Shown here one piece after another: positions 46,290 through 54,595 of a DNA stretch of 64,000 nt (position 1 is the stretch's first letter; each line of letters begins with the position of its first letter). Location: contig NZ_JAHTLF010000016.1 in assembly GCF_024614185.1 (NCBI RefSeq), forward strand, positions 124,001 through 188,000, read 5' to 3'. The notes beneath the pieces were generated by a model. It saw only the letters and a program-made list of their open reading frames with translations, had not been told where the DNA came from and did not search any database. A program made the position numbers and the translations under genes. Source of the stretch: Nocardioides carbamazepini (GTDB lineage Bacteria > Actinomycetota > Actinomycetes > Propionibacteriales > Nocardioidaceae).

Positions 46290-46793
46290 GTGAGCCGGGA
46301 CCCGATCCCTCGGCCCGAGGACCCCGAGCGGCCCCCCGGGCCGTCGCCGGACGGGCTGCGGCCGACGGGCCTGCCCACCCTGCTGGTGTGGGTGGCGATC
46401 GGACTGGTCGGAGGCTGGGCCCTCCATCCGCTGTGCGACCGGCTGGGCGTCGTACCTCCGCTGGTGTCGGCGGCACAGCCGCTCGCGCTGCTGCTGCTCG
46501 CCACGATCCTCGGCTATGTCGCCTGGGTGACGCACCGCGCCGTGCACGTGCGCCGTGAGCGACTCGAGGCGCATCAGGCCGTCAACCGACTGGTGCTCGC
46601 CCGCGCCAGCGCCCTCGTCGCGGCGCTGGTCACCGGCGGGTACGTCGGCTACGCGCTCTCGTGGGTCGGCGACGCCGCCGAGCTGGCCGACGAGCGCCTG
46701 GCCCGCTCGCTCGTGGCCGCCGCCTGCGCGCTCGCCGCGATGGTGGCCGGACTCCTTCTCGAGAGGGCCTGCCGGATCCACGACGACCGGTAG
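46290..46793 (+). CDS. DUF3180 membrane protein
   Basis: 167-aa integral membrane protein with four predicted helices (TLLVWVAIGLVGGWAL, LALLLLATILGYVAWV, ALVAALVTGGYVGYAL and SLVAAACALAAMVAGLLL) after a Pro-rich N-terminus. It matches the DUF3180 family, which in actinobacteria always follows folK (Rv3605c in M. tuberculosis). Function unknown. The GTG at 46290 is 18 bases after folK. Confidence 0.88.
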   Translation: MSRDPIPRPEDPERPPGPSPDGLRPTGLPTLLVWVAIGLVGGWALHPLCDRLGVVPPLVSAAQPLALLLLATILGYVAWVTHRAVHVRRERLEAHQAVNRLVLARASALVAALVTGGYVGYALSWVGDAAELADERLARSLVAAACALAAMVAGLLLERACRIHDDR

Positions 46794-46806
46794 ACGCACG
46801 CTCGCG

Positions 46807-46869
46807 CGTCGTACCGGACATCTCTGCTGTGAAATCGCTGGCTGGGGGACATTCCTGTCCGGTACGACG
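46807..46869. repeat. Dispersed hairpin repeat, family 2, copy B
   Basis: CGTCGTACCGGACA (46807-46820) and TGTCCGGTACGACG (46856-46869) are perfect 14-bp inverted repeats around a 35-nt loop. The loop contains GTGAAATCGCTGG, a relative of GTGAACTCGCCGG in copy A (15026-15088). It lies in the 168-bp gap after the DUF3180 gene and probably terminates the fol operon transcript. Confidence 0.8.
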
Positions 46870-46961
46870 AACCCCCGGACCCGCCCGGCTGTGACGGTTG
46901 GGACGGATGTGACAAGCGTGTCTGCCGCGTCCGGGCCGTCTCGAGGCTTACCGTGCTGGGC

Positions 46962-47558
46962 ATGACCTCCCCTGGCACGTCCGGCAACCGTCGCCGTCAG
47001 CGGTCGACCCGCGTCGTGGTCGCCGTGCTGCTCATCGTGCTCGCGGCGCTCGCCGTCGCCGGCACCGCCGTGACCGGCTCCTGGCTCCTGGTCACGATCG
47101 CCGCGACCGCCGCCGTCCTGCTGGGCGCGGCCGCCACCAAGATCACCCACACCGAGCTCCTGGACTCCCGTCAGGAGGCTGCCCGCGACCGCGCCGCCCA
47201 GGCGCGCGCCTACGCCGAGCTGACCGAGGTCCGCACTGCGGAGAACGTCGAGTTCGCCGCCGACATGACCGGCAAGGTCGCCAAGCGCGACGCCACCATC
47301 ACCCGCCTCGAGAAGCGCCTCGGCGACGCCGCCGCCGAGCTGGCCGACGCCCGCCGTGAGCTGGCCGAGGCCGGCGACCGGGCGGAGGAGGCGCAGCGCA
47401 CCGCCGACCGTCTCACCGAGCGGCTGGCGGACGCGGAGGAGCGGGCCGGCCAGGCCGTCGTCCGGGTCGCGGAGCTCGAGGCCGAGCTCGACGTACTCAC
47501 CGCCCAGATCCACGCCCTCGAGGCCCAGGCCCGCGCGCAGGCCCGTCGCCCCGCCTGA
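46962..47558 (+). CDS. Membrane-anchored coiled-coil protein
   Basis: 198-aa protein with two adjacent membrane helices (VVVAVLLIVLAALAVAGTAV and LLVTIAATAAVLLGAAA) forming an N-terminal hairpin. A long Ala/Glu/Arg coiled coil follows (residues 75-195, heptad-like AELADARRELAEAGDRAEEA). It stands where Rv3604c lies in M. tuberculosis. Function unknown; a scaffolding role at the membrane is possible. TACCGT at 46949-46954 sits 7 nt before the ATG (leaderless). Confidence 0.85.
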   Translation: MTSPGTSGNRRRQRSTRVVVAVLLIVLAALAVAGTAVTGSWLLVTIAATAAVLLGAAATKITHTELLDSRQEAARDRAAQARAYAELTEVRTAENVEFAADMTGKVAKRDATITRLEKRLGDAAAELADARRELAEAGDRAEEAQRTADRLTERLADAEERAGQAVVRVAELEAELDVLTAQIHALEAQARAQARRPA

Positions 47559-47676
47559 CGACGTGTGCGGCCTGCCGGCCGAGGTGCTCTCGGGTTCAGC
47601 CCTGACACCCCGTCGGGAGCGAGACGGTCGGTAGCATCGGGCGACCGCCCGTCGACCCCGGAAGGACGCTGCCGCC

Positions 47677-50600
47677 TTGGCATTCGACCGCGCCCGTGCC
47701 CAGCAGAGCCTGATCCGGCTCGCCAAGGCAGGACCCGGGAGGCTGCGCGGCCCGGTCGGCCGCGCCACCCGCAGGTTCCGCGGTGAGTTCGCCGGCCCGC
47801 TGGTCACCGTGGTGCTGCCGGTCAGCGACGACGACACCACCCGGATCGGCACCTGCCTGGACTCGCTGAAGGTGCAGACCTACCGCAACCTGGAGATCCT
47901 GGTCGTGCGCTTCGGGCGGCACGACCGGGTCACCGCGACCGTGCGCGAGCACGCGGCGGGGGACTGGCGGATCAAGACCCGGCTCCGCGTGGAGAGGTCC
48001 CTCGCCGCGGCCCGCAACGCCGGCGTCGCGGCAGCATCGGGGGAGCTGGTCGTGGTCGTCACCCATGCCGGTGACGACTTCGTCCACACCGGCATCGAGC
48101 GGCTCGTCGAGGCGCACCACCGCTCGAACTCGCCCCTGGTCGTGGGTGCGATGCGCGAGCCCGACATCGCCGGCTGGATCCCCGACTCGGCGTACGACGC
48201 CGCGCACCACACGCCCGTGCGCGGCACCACGCTCGCAGCCACGCCGGTCGCGGTCACCGACCTCGGCCTGGGCAACAAGCTCTTCACCCGGACGTCGTGG
48301 CGGCAGACCGGCGTGCGCTTCACCGACGAGTTCCCCGACGGTGCCGACGTCGCCCTCGCCCTGCTGGAGAAGGCGTCCGCCGTCGACCTGCTGGCCGACT
48401 TCACCTACATCCCGACCGAGCGTCGCGACGGCGTCCAGGTCGGCACCGTCCCCGATGTGCTCAGCGGGCTGGCCGGCTGGATCGACCGTAACGACCACAC
48501 CTGGCACCGGGTCGAGGCGCTCGGCCTCCCCGAGGTCCGCGACTGGTTCCTGTGGGGCGTGCTCGACACGGCCGTGCAGCCGCTCATCGCGGACGTCGAG
48601 CGGGCCGACGAGAGCCAGTGGCAGACCCTGCGCGACCACGTCGCGATGCTCCTCGCCGCCGCCGACGAGCACGTCTGGGCGCGGCTCAACGCCGAGTCCC
48701 GGGTCAAGCTGTGGCTGCTGCAGGGCGGTCACCGCAAGGCGCTCGAGGACTTCCTCGGCGCCCGGCTGTTCACCCGCGGCAACCGGCCCACCGAGATCCG
48801 CGACGGCAGGGTCTGGGCACTCCTGCCGCACCACGACGACGCCGAGCTCGGCATCCCGCGCGAGCTGTTCGAGATGACCGCAGACGAGACCCGGTTCCGG
48901 GCGATGCTGCGCGAGGCCCGCTGGGTGGACGCCGCCACGCTCGAGCTGACCATCTTCGCGGCCATCGACTTCGTCCACATGACGGCGAGCCCGGCGATCT
49001 CCTGCGCCCTCGTCGACCGCGACGCCGGCCGCCGGATCCCGCTGGAGATCCGGCAGTTCCGCGACGCCCGCGCCAACCAGGCGCTGCGCCGCCACCAGGA
49101 CTTCTCCTGGGGTGCCTTCGACGCCGTCGTCCCGGTCGCCGACGTGGTCGCGGCCGGTGCTGGCGGCGACGGGACCGCCACCTGGGTGGTCGAGGTCGAC
49201 ATCGACGTCGACGGCGTACGACGCTCCGGCGCCGTGCCGCTCATCGACGAGCAGGCCTCGGCCGGCTTCATCGGCCGCGACCACCTCGCGCCGCGCCCGG
49301 TGGCCGGCTCGGTGGTGGCCTTCAACCCGCGCTCCGACGTCGTTGGCCTGCGGATCCGCCCCGACCGTGGTCCGCGGCTGCGCACGCTGGAGGTGACCGG
49401 TCGCACGGTGTCCGGCGTCCTCGACCAGGCGGCCGACGGCGGGAGGGTCACCGGGCTGCGGGCGACCCAGGGCACCCAGCAGGTCCGGGCCGAGACCACC
49501 GAGGGTCCCGACGGGATGGCGTTCCGTCTCCAGCTGCCCGCCGCCTGGACCGGTCAGCGCCGCTGGCAGGTGCAGGCGCTCACCGCCGACGGCCGCGAGG
49601 TCGCACTCGGCTGGCCCGCGGCCGCGCCCCAGTGGCTCGGCGTGGGCACCGGCGAGGTGGTCGGCTCCCGTACCGCCGCGGGCGACACCGAGCTCTACGA
49701 GGCCGCCGGCACCCTGGTCGTCGACGACATCGTCGTGGAGGGTCTCCGGCTCGACGTGACCGGTCACTGGCTCGGCGCACCGGCACCCGGCGACGCGCGC
49801 CTCGCCCTGCTCACCCAGGTCGGCGGCACCGAGGTCCTCACCGCCGAGCTCCACCCCGGCGACGACCCCGGCGAGGTCCGCGCCAGCGTCACCCTGACCA
49901 CCGACCGCTGGGGCCTCGGCGACCGCCCTCTCGCCCCGGCCTGGCTCTGGCTCGCCGTCACCACCGGCGACACCACGGTCCGGGCGCTCCTCGGCGAGCG
50001 CGGCATCGACCGGCTCCACCACTTCATGGTCGGGACCGACCACCCCGGCTATTCGGCCCGCGTCGTGCAGGAGGGCCGCGTCGCCGGCGTCGAGCTGTTG
50101 CCGGCCGTGCCGGTCGAGGAGCGGGTCCCCTACGGCCAGACCCAGCTCCAGGAGTGGTACGCCGACGGCGACATCCCGCTCGAGCCCGGCTCCGTCTACT
50201 TCCAGTCCTACGTCGGCGCCTCCGCGACCGACAGCCAGCTCGCGCTCCACCACGAGCTGCGGCGCACCCGTCCCGAGCTCACGCTCTACTGGGGTGTCGC
50301 CTCGGCGGCCTCCTGGGTGCCCGACGGCGGCGTCCCGGTCGTGATGACCACGCGCGAGTGGTACCGCGTCCTGGCCGCCGCCGGGCAGCTGTGCATGAAC
50401 ATCGACCCCGAGCGCTGGTTCCGCAAGCGTCCCGGCCAGCGGCTGCTGCAGACCTTCCACGGCTACCCGTCCAAGTCGATGGGCATCCGGATGTGGGACG
50501 CCAAGCACTATCCGCCTCGGCGCATCGAGCTGGAGCTGGCCCGCACCTCGAAGCAGTGGGACCTGATCCTCACGCCCGAGCCGGACATGGACCAGTACTA

Positions 50601-51279
50601 CCGCCGCGAGTACGCCTACGACGGCCCGATCCACAGCGAGGGCTACCCGCGCGACGACGTCCTCGTCAGTGACCGGGCCGACGCCGTCCGCGAGGACGTA
50701 CGCCGCCGGCTCGGCATCGCGCCGCACCAGAAGGCGATCCTCTACGCCCCCACGTGGCGCGACGACCAGGCCACCAACTGGCGCGCGGCCGACGCCGTCC
50801 ACCACCTCGACATCGGCGCCGCCGCGCGTGACCTCGGGCCCGACTACGTCCTGCTGCTGCGCGGCCACCGGTTCCACAACCCGGCCGGCGACGGGACGGA
50901 CCGGGCCGGCGCGACCCGGTTCCTCGACGTCACCGAGTACCCCGAGATCAACGACCTGATCCTCGCCGCCGACGCCGCCGTCCTCGACTACTCGTCGCTG
51001 CGCTTCGACTTCGCCCTCACCCGCCGGCCGATGGTCTTCCTGGTCCCTGATCTCGACACCTACGTCGGCGGTGTGCGCGGCTTCCTCTACGACTACGTCC
51101 CCACCGCCCCCGGACCGCACGTCGACACCGCCGACCAGGTCGTCGACCTGCTCCGCGACATCGACGGCCTCCGGCGGCGGTACGCCGACGCGACGGAGAC
51201 CTTCCACCGGCGCTTCAACCGGTTCATGGACGGCCACGCCGCGGAGCGGGTCGCGGCCGCCTTCTTCGGGGGCCACTAG
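47677..51279 (+). CDS. Fusion of GT2-like domain and TagF/TarL-like polyol-phosphate transferase
   Basis: 1200-aa protein. Residues 40-260 look like a GT2 fold (VTVVLPVSDDD, ARNAGVAAASGELVVVVTHAG), but the Asp-rich sugar-nucleotide motifs are altered: VVRFGR at 76-81 in place of VVDDGS, and THAGDD at 129-134 for DxDD. Residues 400-800 are beta-rich and unassigned. The C-terminal part from about 815 is a CDP-glycerol:glycerophosphotransferase, with H928 in QTFHGYPSK and H1064 in RGHRFH, and LDYSS near 1107. It would polymerise polyol phosphate from a CDP-polyol. The start is a TTG with GGAAGGA ten bases upstream, and TAGCAT at 47632 is the likely -10. Confidence 0.87.
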   Translation: MAFDRARAQQSLIRLAKAGPGRLRGPVGRATRRFRGEFAGPLVTVVLPVSDDDTTRIGTCLDSLKVQTYRNLEILVVRFGRHDRVTATVREHAAGDWRIKTRLRVERSLAAARNAGVAAASGELVVVVTHAGDDFVHTGIERLVEAHHRSNSPLVVGAMREPDIAGWIPDSAYDAAHHTPVRGTTLAATPVAVTDLGLGNKLFTRTSWRQTGVRFTDEFPDGADVALALLEKASAVDLLADFTYIPTERRDGVQVGTVPDVLSGLAGWIDRNDHTWHRVEALGLPEVRDWFLWGVLDTAVQPLIADVERADESQWQTLRDHVAMLLAAADEHVWARLNAESRVKLWLLQGGHRKALEDFLGARLFTRGNRPTEIRDGRVWALLPHHDDAELGIPRELFEMTADETRFRAMLREARWVDAATLELTIFAAIDFVHMTASPAISCALVDRDAGRRIPLEIRQFRDARANQALRRHQDFSWGAFDAVVPVADVVAAGAGGDGTATWVVEVDIDVDGVRRSGAVPLIDEQASAGFIGRDHLAPRPVAGSVVAFNPRSDVVGLRIRPDRGPRLRTLEVTGRTVSGVLDQAADGGRVTGLRATQGTQQVRAETTEGPDGMAFRLQLPAAWTGQRRWQVQALTADGREVALGWPAAAPQWLGVGTGEVVGSRTAAGDTELYEAAGTLVVDDIVVEGLRLDVTGHWLGAPAPGDARLALLTQVGGTEVLTAELHPGDDPGEVRASVTLTTDRWGLGDRPLAPAWLWLAVTTGDTTVRALLGERGIDRLHHFMVGTDHPGYSARVVQEGRVAGVELLPAVPVEERVPYGQTQLQEWYADGDIPLEPGSVYFQSYVGASATDSQLALHHELRRTRPELTLYWGVASAASWVPDGGVPVVMTTREWYRVLAAAGQLCMNIDPERWFRKRPGQRLLQTFHGYPSKSMGIRMWDAKHYPPRRIELELARTSKQWDLILTPEPDMDQYYRREYAYDGPIHSEGYPRDDVLVSDRADAVREDVRRRLGIAPHQKAILYAPTWRDDQATNWRAADAVHHLDIGAAARDLGPDYVLLLRGHRFHNPAGDGTDRAGATRFLDVTEYPEINDLILAADAAVLDYSSLRFDFALTRRPMVFLVPDLDTYVGGVRGFLYDYVPTAPGPHVDTADQVVDLLRDIDGLRRRYADATETFHRRFNRFMDGHAAERVAAAFFGGH

Positions 51280-51318
51280 GATCAGACCTTCCGCCCGATC
51301 GAAGGAGTTGTCCGCGCG

Positions 51319-52500
51319 ATGCGTTCTGTGGCCCTGCCCGACGCCCTGCCGGACGGCTCACGGTTCATCCACATCGGCCTCCCCAAGACCGGTACGACGG
51401 CTCTCCAGGGCGCTCTCGACCGGGCCCGGCCGCGGCTGGAGGAGCTCGGCGCGCACAACGTCGGCAAGGGCCGGCACGAGATGCGGGTCGGCCAGGTCGC
51501 GGCCGACGGCCTGGCCGAGTTCTGGCAGGGCAGCTGGGAGCAGCGCTGGCAGGAGCTGGCGCGGGACTTCCGCACCTCCACCGCGCGCTGCACCTTCTGG
51601 TCGAGCGAGTCGCTGAGCCACGCGAAGGGGGAGCGGGTCGCCTATCTCGCCGACGAGCTCGGTGCCGACACCCACGTCGTCGTCACCCTGCGCCCCCTCG
51701 CGCCACTCATGGTGTCCCAGTGGCAGCAGTGGCTGCGCCGCCGCGGCGTGCAGTCCCTGGAGGAGTGGGCGGCCAGCCAGTTCGAGGCGGTCTCCGTCGG
51801 CGGCGAGGTGAGCGTCGACTACATCCGGTTCGCCCCGATGCTGCACCGCTTCAGCCTGCGCCGGATCGTCGAGGAGTGGGGCCCGGTCTTCGGTGAGGAC
51901 AAGATCGTCCTCGTCGTCCCCGACGCGAGGGACCGGGCGCGCACCCTCCGCGTCTTCGAGCACCTGATGGGGGTGCCGGAGGTGCTCGAGGCCGTGCCGG
52001 AGGGCAATGCGTCACTGCCCTACCCCGAGGCCGAGATGCTGCGGCAGTTCAACCGCGCCTATACCGACCACGACGGCGATCACGCCACGTGGATGGAGGC
52101 GATCGGCGTGCTGGCCCGCATCCCGCTGCGTGACTACACCAACACGCTGACCCCGCAGCCGATCCGCGCCCCGCGGTGGGTGGCCGAGCGCGCCAACGAG
52201 TACGCCGCTGCCTGGAACGCCGCCGTGGAGGCCTCGGGCGTCACCGTGGTCGGTGACCTCGCCGGCCTCCTCGTCGACCCCGCCGACTACGCCGAGGAGG
52301 TCGCGGTACCGACGGCCGTCGACGTGGCGAGCGCCGGGCGCCTGATGGACGTCGTCTTCTCGGCGGCGCTCCGGCACGCCTCCCACCGGCACGAGGCCGC
52401 CGCGGTCGCGCCGGGAGCGACCGACCTGACGGCGTACGGCGGGCGGCAGCTGCTCGGCGAGCTCGGCCGCCGCGCCCGGCGCCGGGTGACAGGTCGATGA
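51319..52500 (+). CDS. P-loop sulfotransferase-fold protein 1
   Basis: 393-aa protein with the PAPS-binding 5'-phosphosulfate loop FIHIGLPKTGTTALQ at residues 16-30, the 3'-phosphate motif VTLRPLAPLMVSQWQQ near 125 and FWSSESLS between them. These are the defining elements of the sulfotransferase fold, and the conserved Arg and Ser of the 3'-site are present. It is soluble, with a basic C-terminal tail ending RRARRRVTGR. The preceding gene's TAG stop is part of TAGGAT (51277-51282), a likely -10 for this gene. It is coupled by ATGA to the next gene. Acceptor unknown. Confidence 0.85.
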   Translation: MRSVALPDALPDGSRFIHIGLPKTGTTALQGALDRARPRLEELGAHNVGKGRHEMRVGQVAADGLAEFWQGSWEQRWQELARDFRTSTARCTFWSSESLSHAKGERVAYLADELGADTHVVVTLRPLAPLMVSQWQQWLRRRGVQSLEEWAASQFEAVSVGGEVSVDYIRFAPMLHRFSLRRIVEEWGPVFGEDKIVLVVPDARDRARTLRVFEHLMGVPEVLEAVPEGNASLPYPEAEMLRQFNRAYTDHDGDHATWMEAIGVLARIPLRDYTNTLTPQPIRAPRWVAERANEYAAAWNAAVEASGVTVVGDLAGLLVDPADYAEEVAVPTAVDVASAGRLMDVVFSAALRHASHRHEAAAVAPGATDLTAYGGRQLLGELGRRARRRVTGR

Positions 52501-53360
52501 GCCACCTCGCGAAGAGCCTGCTGCACGTCCCGGACGCCACGGGCGGGATGAACGCCTTCGCGGTCCCGACCTGGTGGGCCTCGCTGGAGGACGAGCGGGT
52601 CACCCGCGACGAGGACGAGCGGCCCGACGTGACCGTCGTCCATGTGGACGGGCTGCCCCACGACCGGACGCTGCTCGTCGTCGGGGGCGTCGCGGAGCTG
52701 CTGACCGAGCCCACGCTCGCCGGCCTCGAGTCCTGGGTGAGCGAGGTGCGGGCGATCCACGCCGCGGCCGCGGCGCCCGTGCATCTCGCGGTCTCGCTCG
52801 ACGAGGTGACCTCGCTCGAGCAGCTGCTCGCCCTCGCGGCCGGCCGGCGCTGGCCACGGTTCGACGTCGCCGCCGCGGCCGCGCACACGCGACAGCCGGG
52901 CGCCGACCCGGTCCCCCCGCAGAGCGTCCCCGGCGGCCAGGACGCCGCCCGCGCGTACGCCGACGCGCTGGTCGCGCAGGTGGAGGTGCTGCTGCCGCCG
53001 GCCTGGCAGACCGCCGCCGACGGCGCCGCCGACGCGACCGCCTGCATCAGCCGGGCCCTCGACACCGACCCGGACGTCGGGCCCGCCGCGGCGCGGGTCC
53101 TGCGCGACGCCTGCCGGGCCGCGCTCGCCGGGCTGGAGGCCGACGGCGTCACCGTCAGCGGCCCGCGCGACGCGCTGCTCTGGCCGGTGCCCGCCGAGCG
53201 GGGACTGGTCCCGATCGACGTCGCCGCCGACGCGGCGCTCGAGGTGATGCTCGGCGTGCTCGAGCGTCCGGTCGACCTCGCCGCGGACCGGCCCGTCGTC
53301 GTACCCGTGGCGGAGCTGCCGGCCCGCGCGCTCCTCGCCCGACTGGGAGGAGGCCGATGA
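52497..53360 (+). CDS. Unknown protein resembling the C-terminal half of its sulfotransferase neighbours
   Basis: 287-aa protein with no PAPS-binding loop. The segment GVTVSGPRDALLWPVPAERG followed by PIDVAADAALEVMLGVLE parallels GVTVVGDLAGLLVDPADYAE and AVDVASAGRLMDVVFSAAL near the end of the first sulfotransferase-like protein. It may be a scaffold or degenerate paralogue. The N-terminal part (residues 1-130) includes an alternating strand/helix pattern that I cannot assign. It overlaps both neighbours (ATGA), so it is part of the operon. Function unknown. Confidence 0.75.
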   Translation: MSHLAKSLLHVPDATGGMNAFAVPTWWASLEDERVTRDEDERPDVTVVHVDGLPHDRTLLVVGGVAELLTEPTLAGLESWVSEVRAIHAAAAAPVHLAVSLDEVTSLEQLLALAAGRRWPRFDVAAAAAHTRQPGADPVPPQSVPGGQDAARAYADALVAQVEVLLPPAWQTAADGAADATACISRALDTDPDVGPAAARVLRDACRAALAGLEADGVTVSGPRDALLWPVPAERGLVPIDVAADAALEVMLGVLERPVDLAADRPVVVPVAELPARALLARLGGGR

Positions 53361-54595
53361 TCCGGCCCCTGCCCGACGGCACCACCCTGGTCCACATCGG
53401 TCCCTACAAGACCGGCACCACCGCCATGCAGGGCGCGCTGTGGGAGGCCCGCCCGGCGCTCGCCGAGCACGGCGTCGCCTACCCGGGCGAGCTGGCGCAC
53501 GAGATGAACGCGTCGATGGCGGTCGCCCTCGGCCGGGTCGACCCCGGCAAGGACCTCGACGCCTTCCGGCAGCGCTGGTTCGACCTGGTCGCGCAGCTGC
53601 GCGCCGAGCGGCCGCGGATCGGGGTGCTCAGCAGCGAGGTCTACTGCGAGGCCACCGCCGAGGGCGCGCGCACCGTGCTCGACACCCTCGGCCCGCGGAC
53701 CCACATCGTGATCACGGTGCGCCCGATCGTGCGGCTGCTCGGCTCGCAGTGGCAGCAGTACGGCCAGAACGTCCCCGTGCCGCCCTACGACGACTGGCTG
53801 CGCGCGATCCTCGACCCGGCCGCCGTCGGCGAGCCCGACGGCCGGACCGGTGGCGAGGGGGTGACGCCGTCGTTCTGGCGGCGGCACCGCCACGACCTGC
53901 TGGTCGAGCGCTGGGTCGACCTCGTGGGCGGCGACCGGGTCACCGTGGTGGTGGTCGACGACCGCGACCACCGGGGGCTGCCGGCCGCCTTCGAGGGCCT
54001 GCTCGGGCTTCCCGAGGGGCTGCTCCGCCCGCCGGTCGACAAGACCAACCGGTCGCTCACCTTCGCCGAGGCGACGTTGATGCAGACGCTCGTGGACCGC
54101 ACGTCCGGGGCGCCGTGGTCGAGCGCCGACCACGGCCGGTTCATCCGCTTCGGCGCCGCCCGCGGCCTGCAGGCCGCACCCCCGGACCCGGCCGCGGAGC
54201 GACTGCTCACCCCCGGCTGGGCGATCGACCGGGCTCTCGAGGTCGGCGCCGACATGGCCGTCCGGATCGGCGCGTCCGGCGCGCGGGTCGTCGGTGACCT
54301 CGGCCTGCTGTCGGACCGCGCGCTCGCGCCCGCGGAGGGCGAGAACGCACCGGTCGCCACGATCGACCCGGGCGCGGCGGCCGCGCTCGCCGCCGGCATC
54401 ATCAGCAAGCTCACCGGCGTCCACCCCCGCCCCGAGCACCGTGACCTCGCCGGTCCTGTCGAGCGCGCGGTGTGGTCGCGCCACCGCGCGGTGGTCGAGG
54501 AGTGGGACGCCGCCCGTGAGCGTGAGGGCGCCCGCGCGAGCGCCGCCCGTGAGCTGGCCCGCCGCGCCCGCCGCCGGCTCGGGGGCGCCTCGTGA
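53357..54595 (+). CDS. P-loop sulfotransferase-fold protein 2
   Basis: 412-aa sulfotransferase-fold protein with LVHIGPYKTGTTAMQ at residues 11-25, VLSSEVYCEA and ITVRPIVRLLGSQWQQ. Here Pro of the PKTGTT loop is Tyr (YKTGTT), still allowed in the family. The long central HDLLVERWVDLVGGDRVTVVVVDDRDHRG strand-helix unit is shared with proteins 1, 3 and 4. A basic Arg-rich tail (ELARRARRRLGG) ends the chain, perhaps to bind an acidic polymer or membrane. It is translationally coupled to both neighbours. Confidence 0.84.
   Translation: MIRPLPDGTTLVHIGPYKTGTTAMQGALWEARPALAEHGVAYPGELAHEMNASMAVALGRVDPGKDLDAFRQRWFDLVAQLRAERPRIGVLSSEVYCEATAEGARTVLDTLGPRTHIVITVRPIVRLLGSQWQQYGQNVPVPPYDDWLRAILDPAAVGEPDGRTGGEGVTPSFWRRHRHDLLVERWVDLVGGDRVTVVVVDDRDHRGLPAAFEGLLGLPEGLLRPPVDKTNRSLTFAEATLMQTLVDRTSGAPWSSADHGRFIRFGAARGLQAAPPDPAAERLLTPGWAIDRALEVGADMAVRIGASGARVVGDLGLLSDRALAPAEGENAPVATIDPGAAAALAAGIISKLTGVHPRPEHRDLAGPVERAVWSRHRAVVEEWDAAREREGARASAARELARRARRRLGGAS

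Noticed and set aside
47596-51276. 1226-codon minus-strand frame over the GT2-TagF gene
   Set aside because: It mirrors the plus-strand gene, which has catalytic motifs. The antisense product is compositionally biased with no motif.
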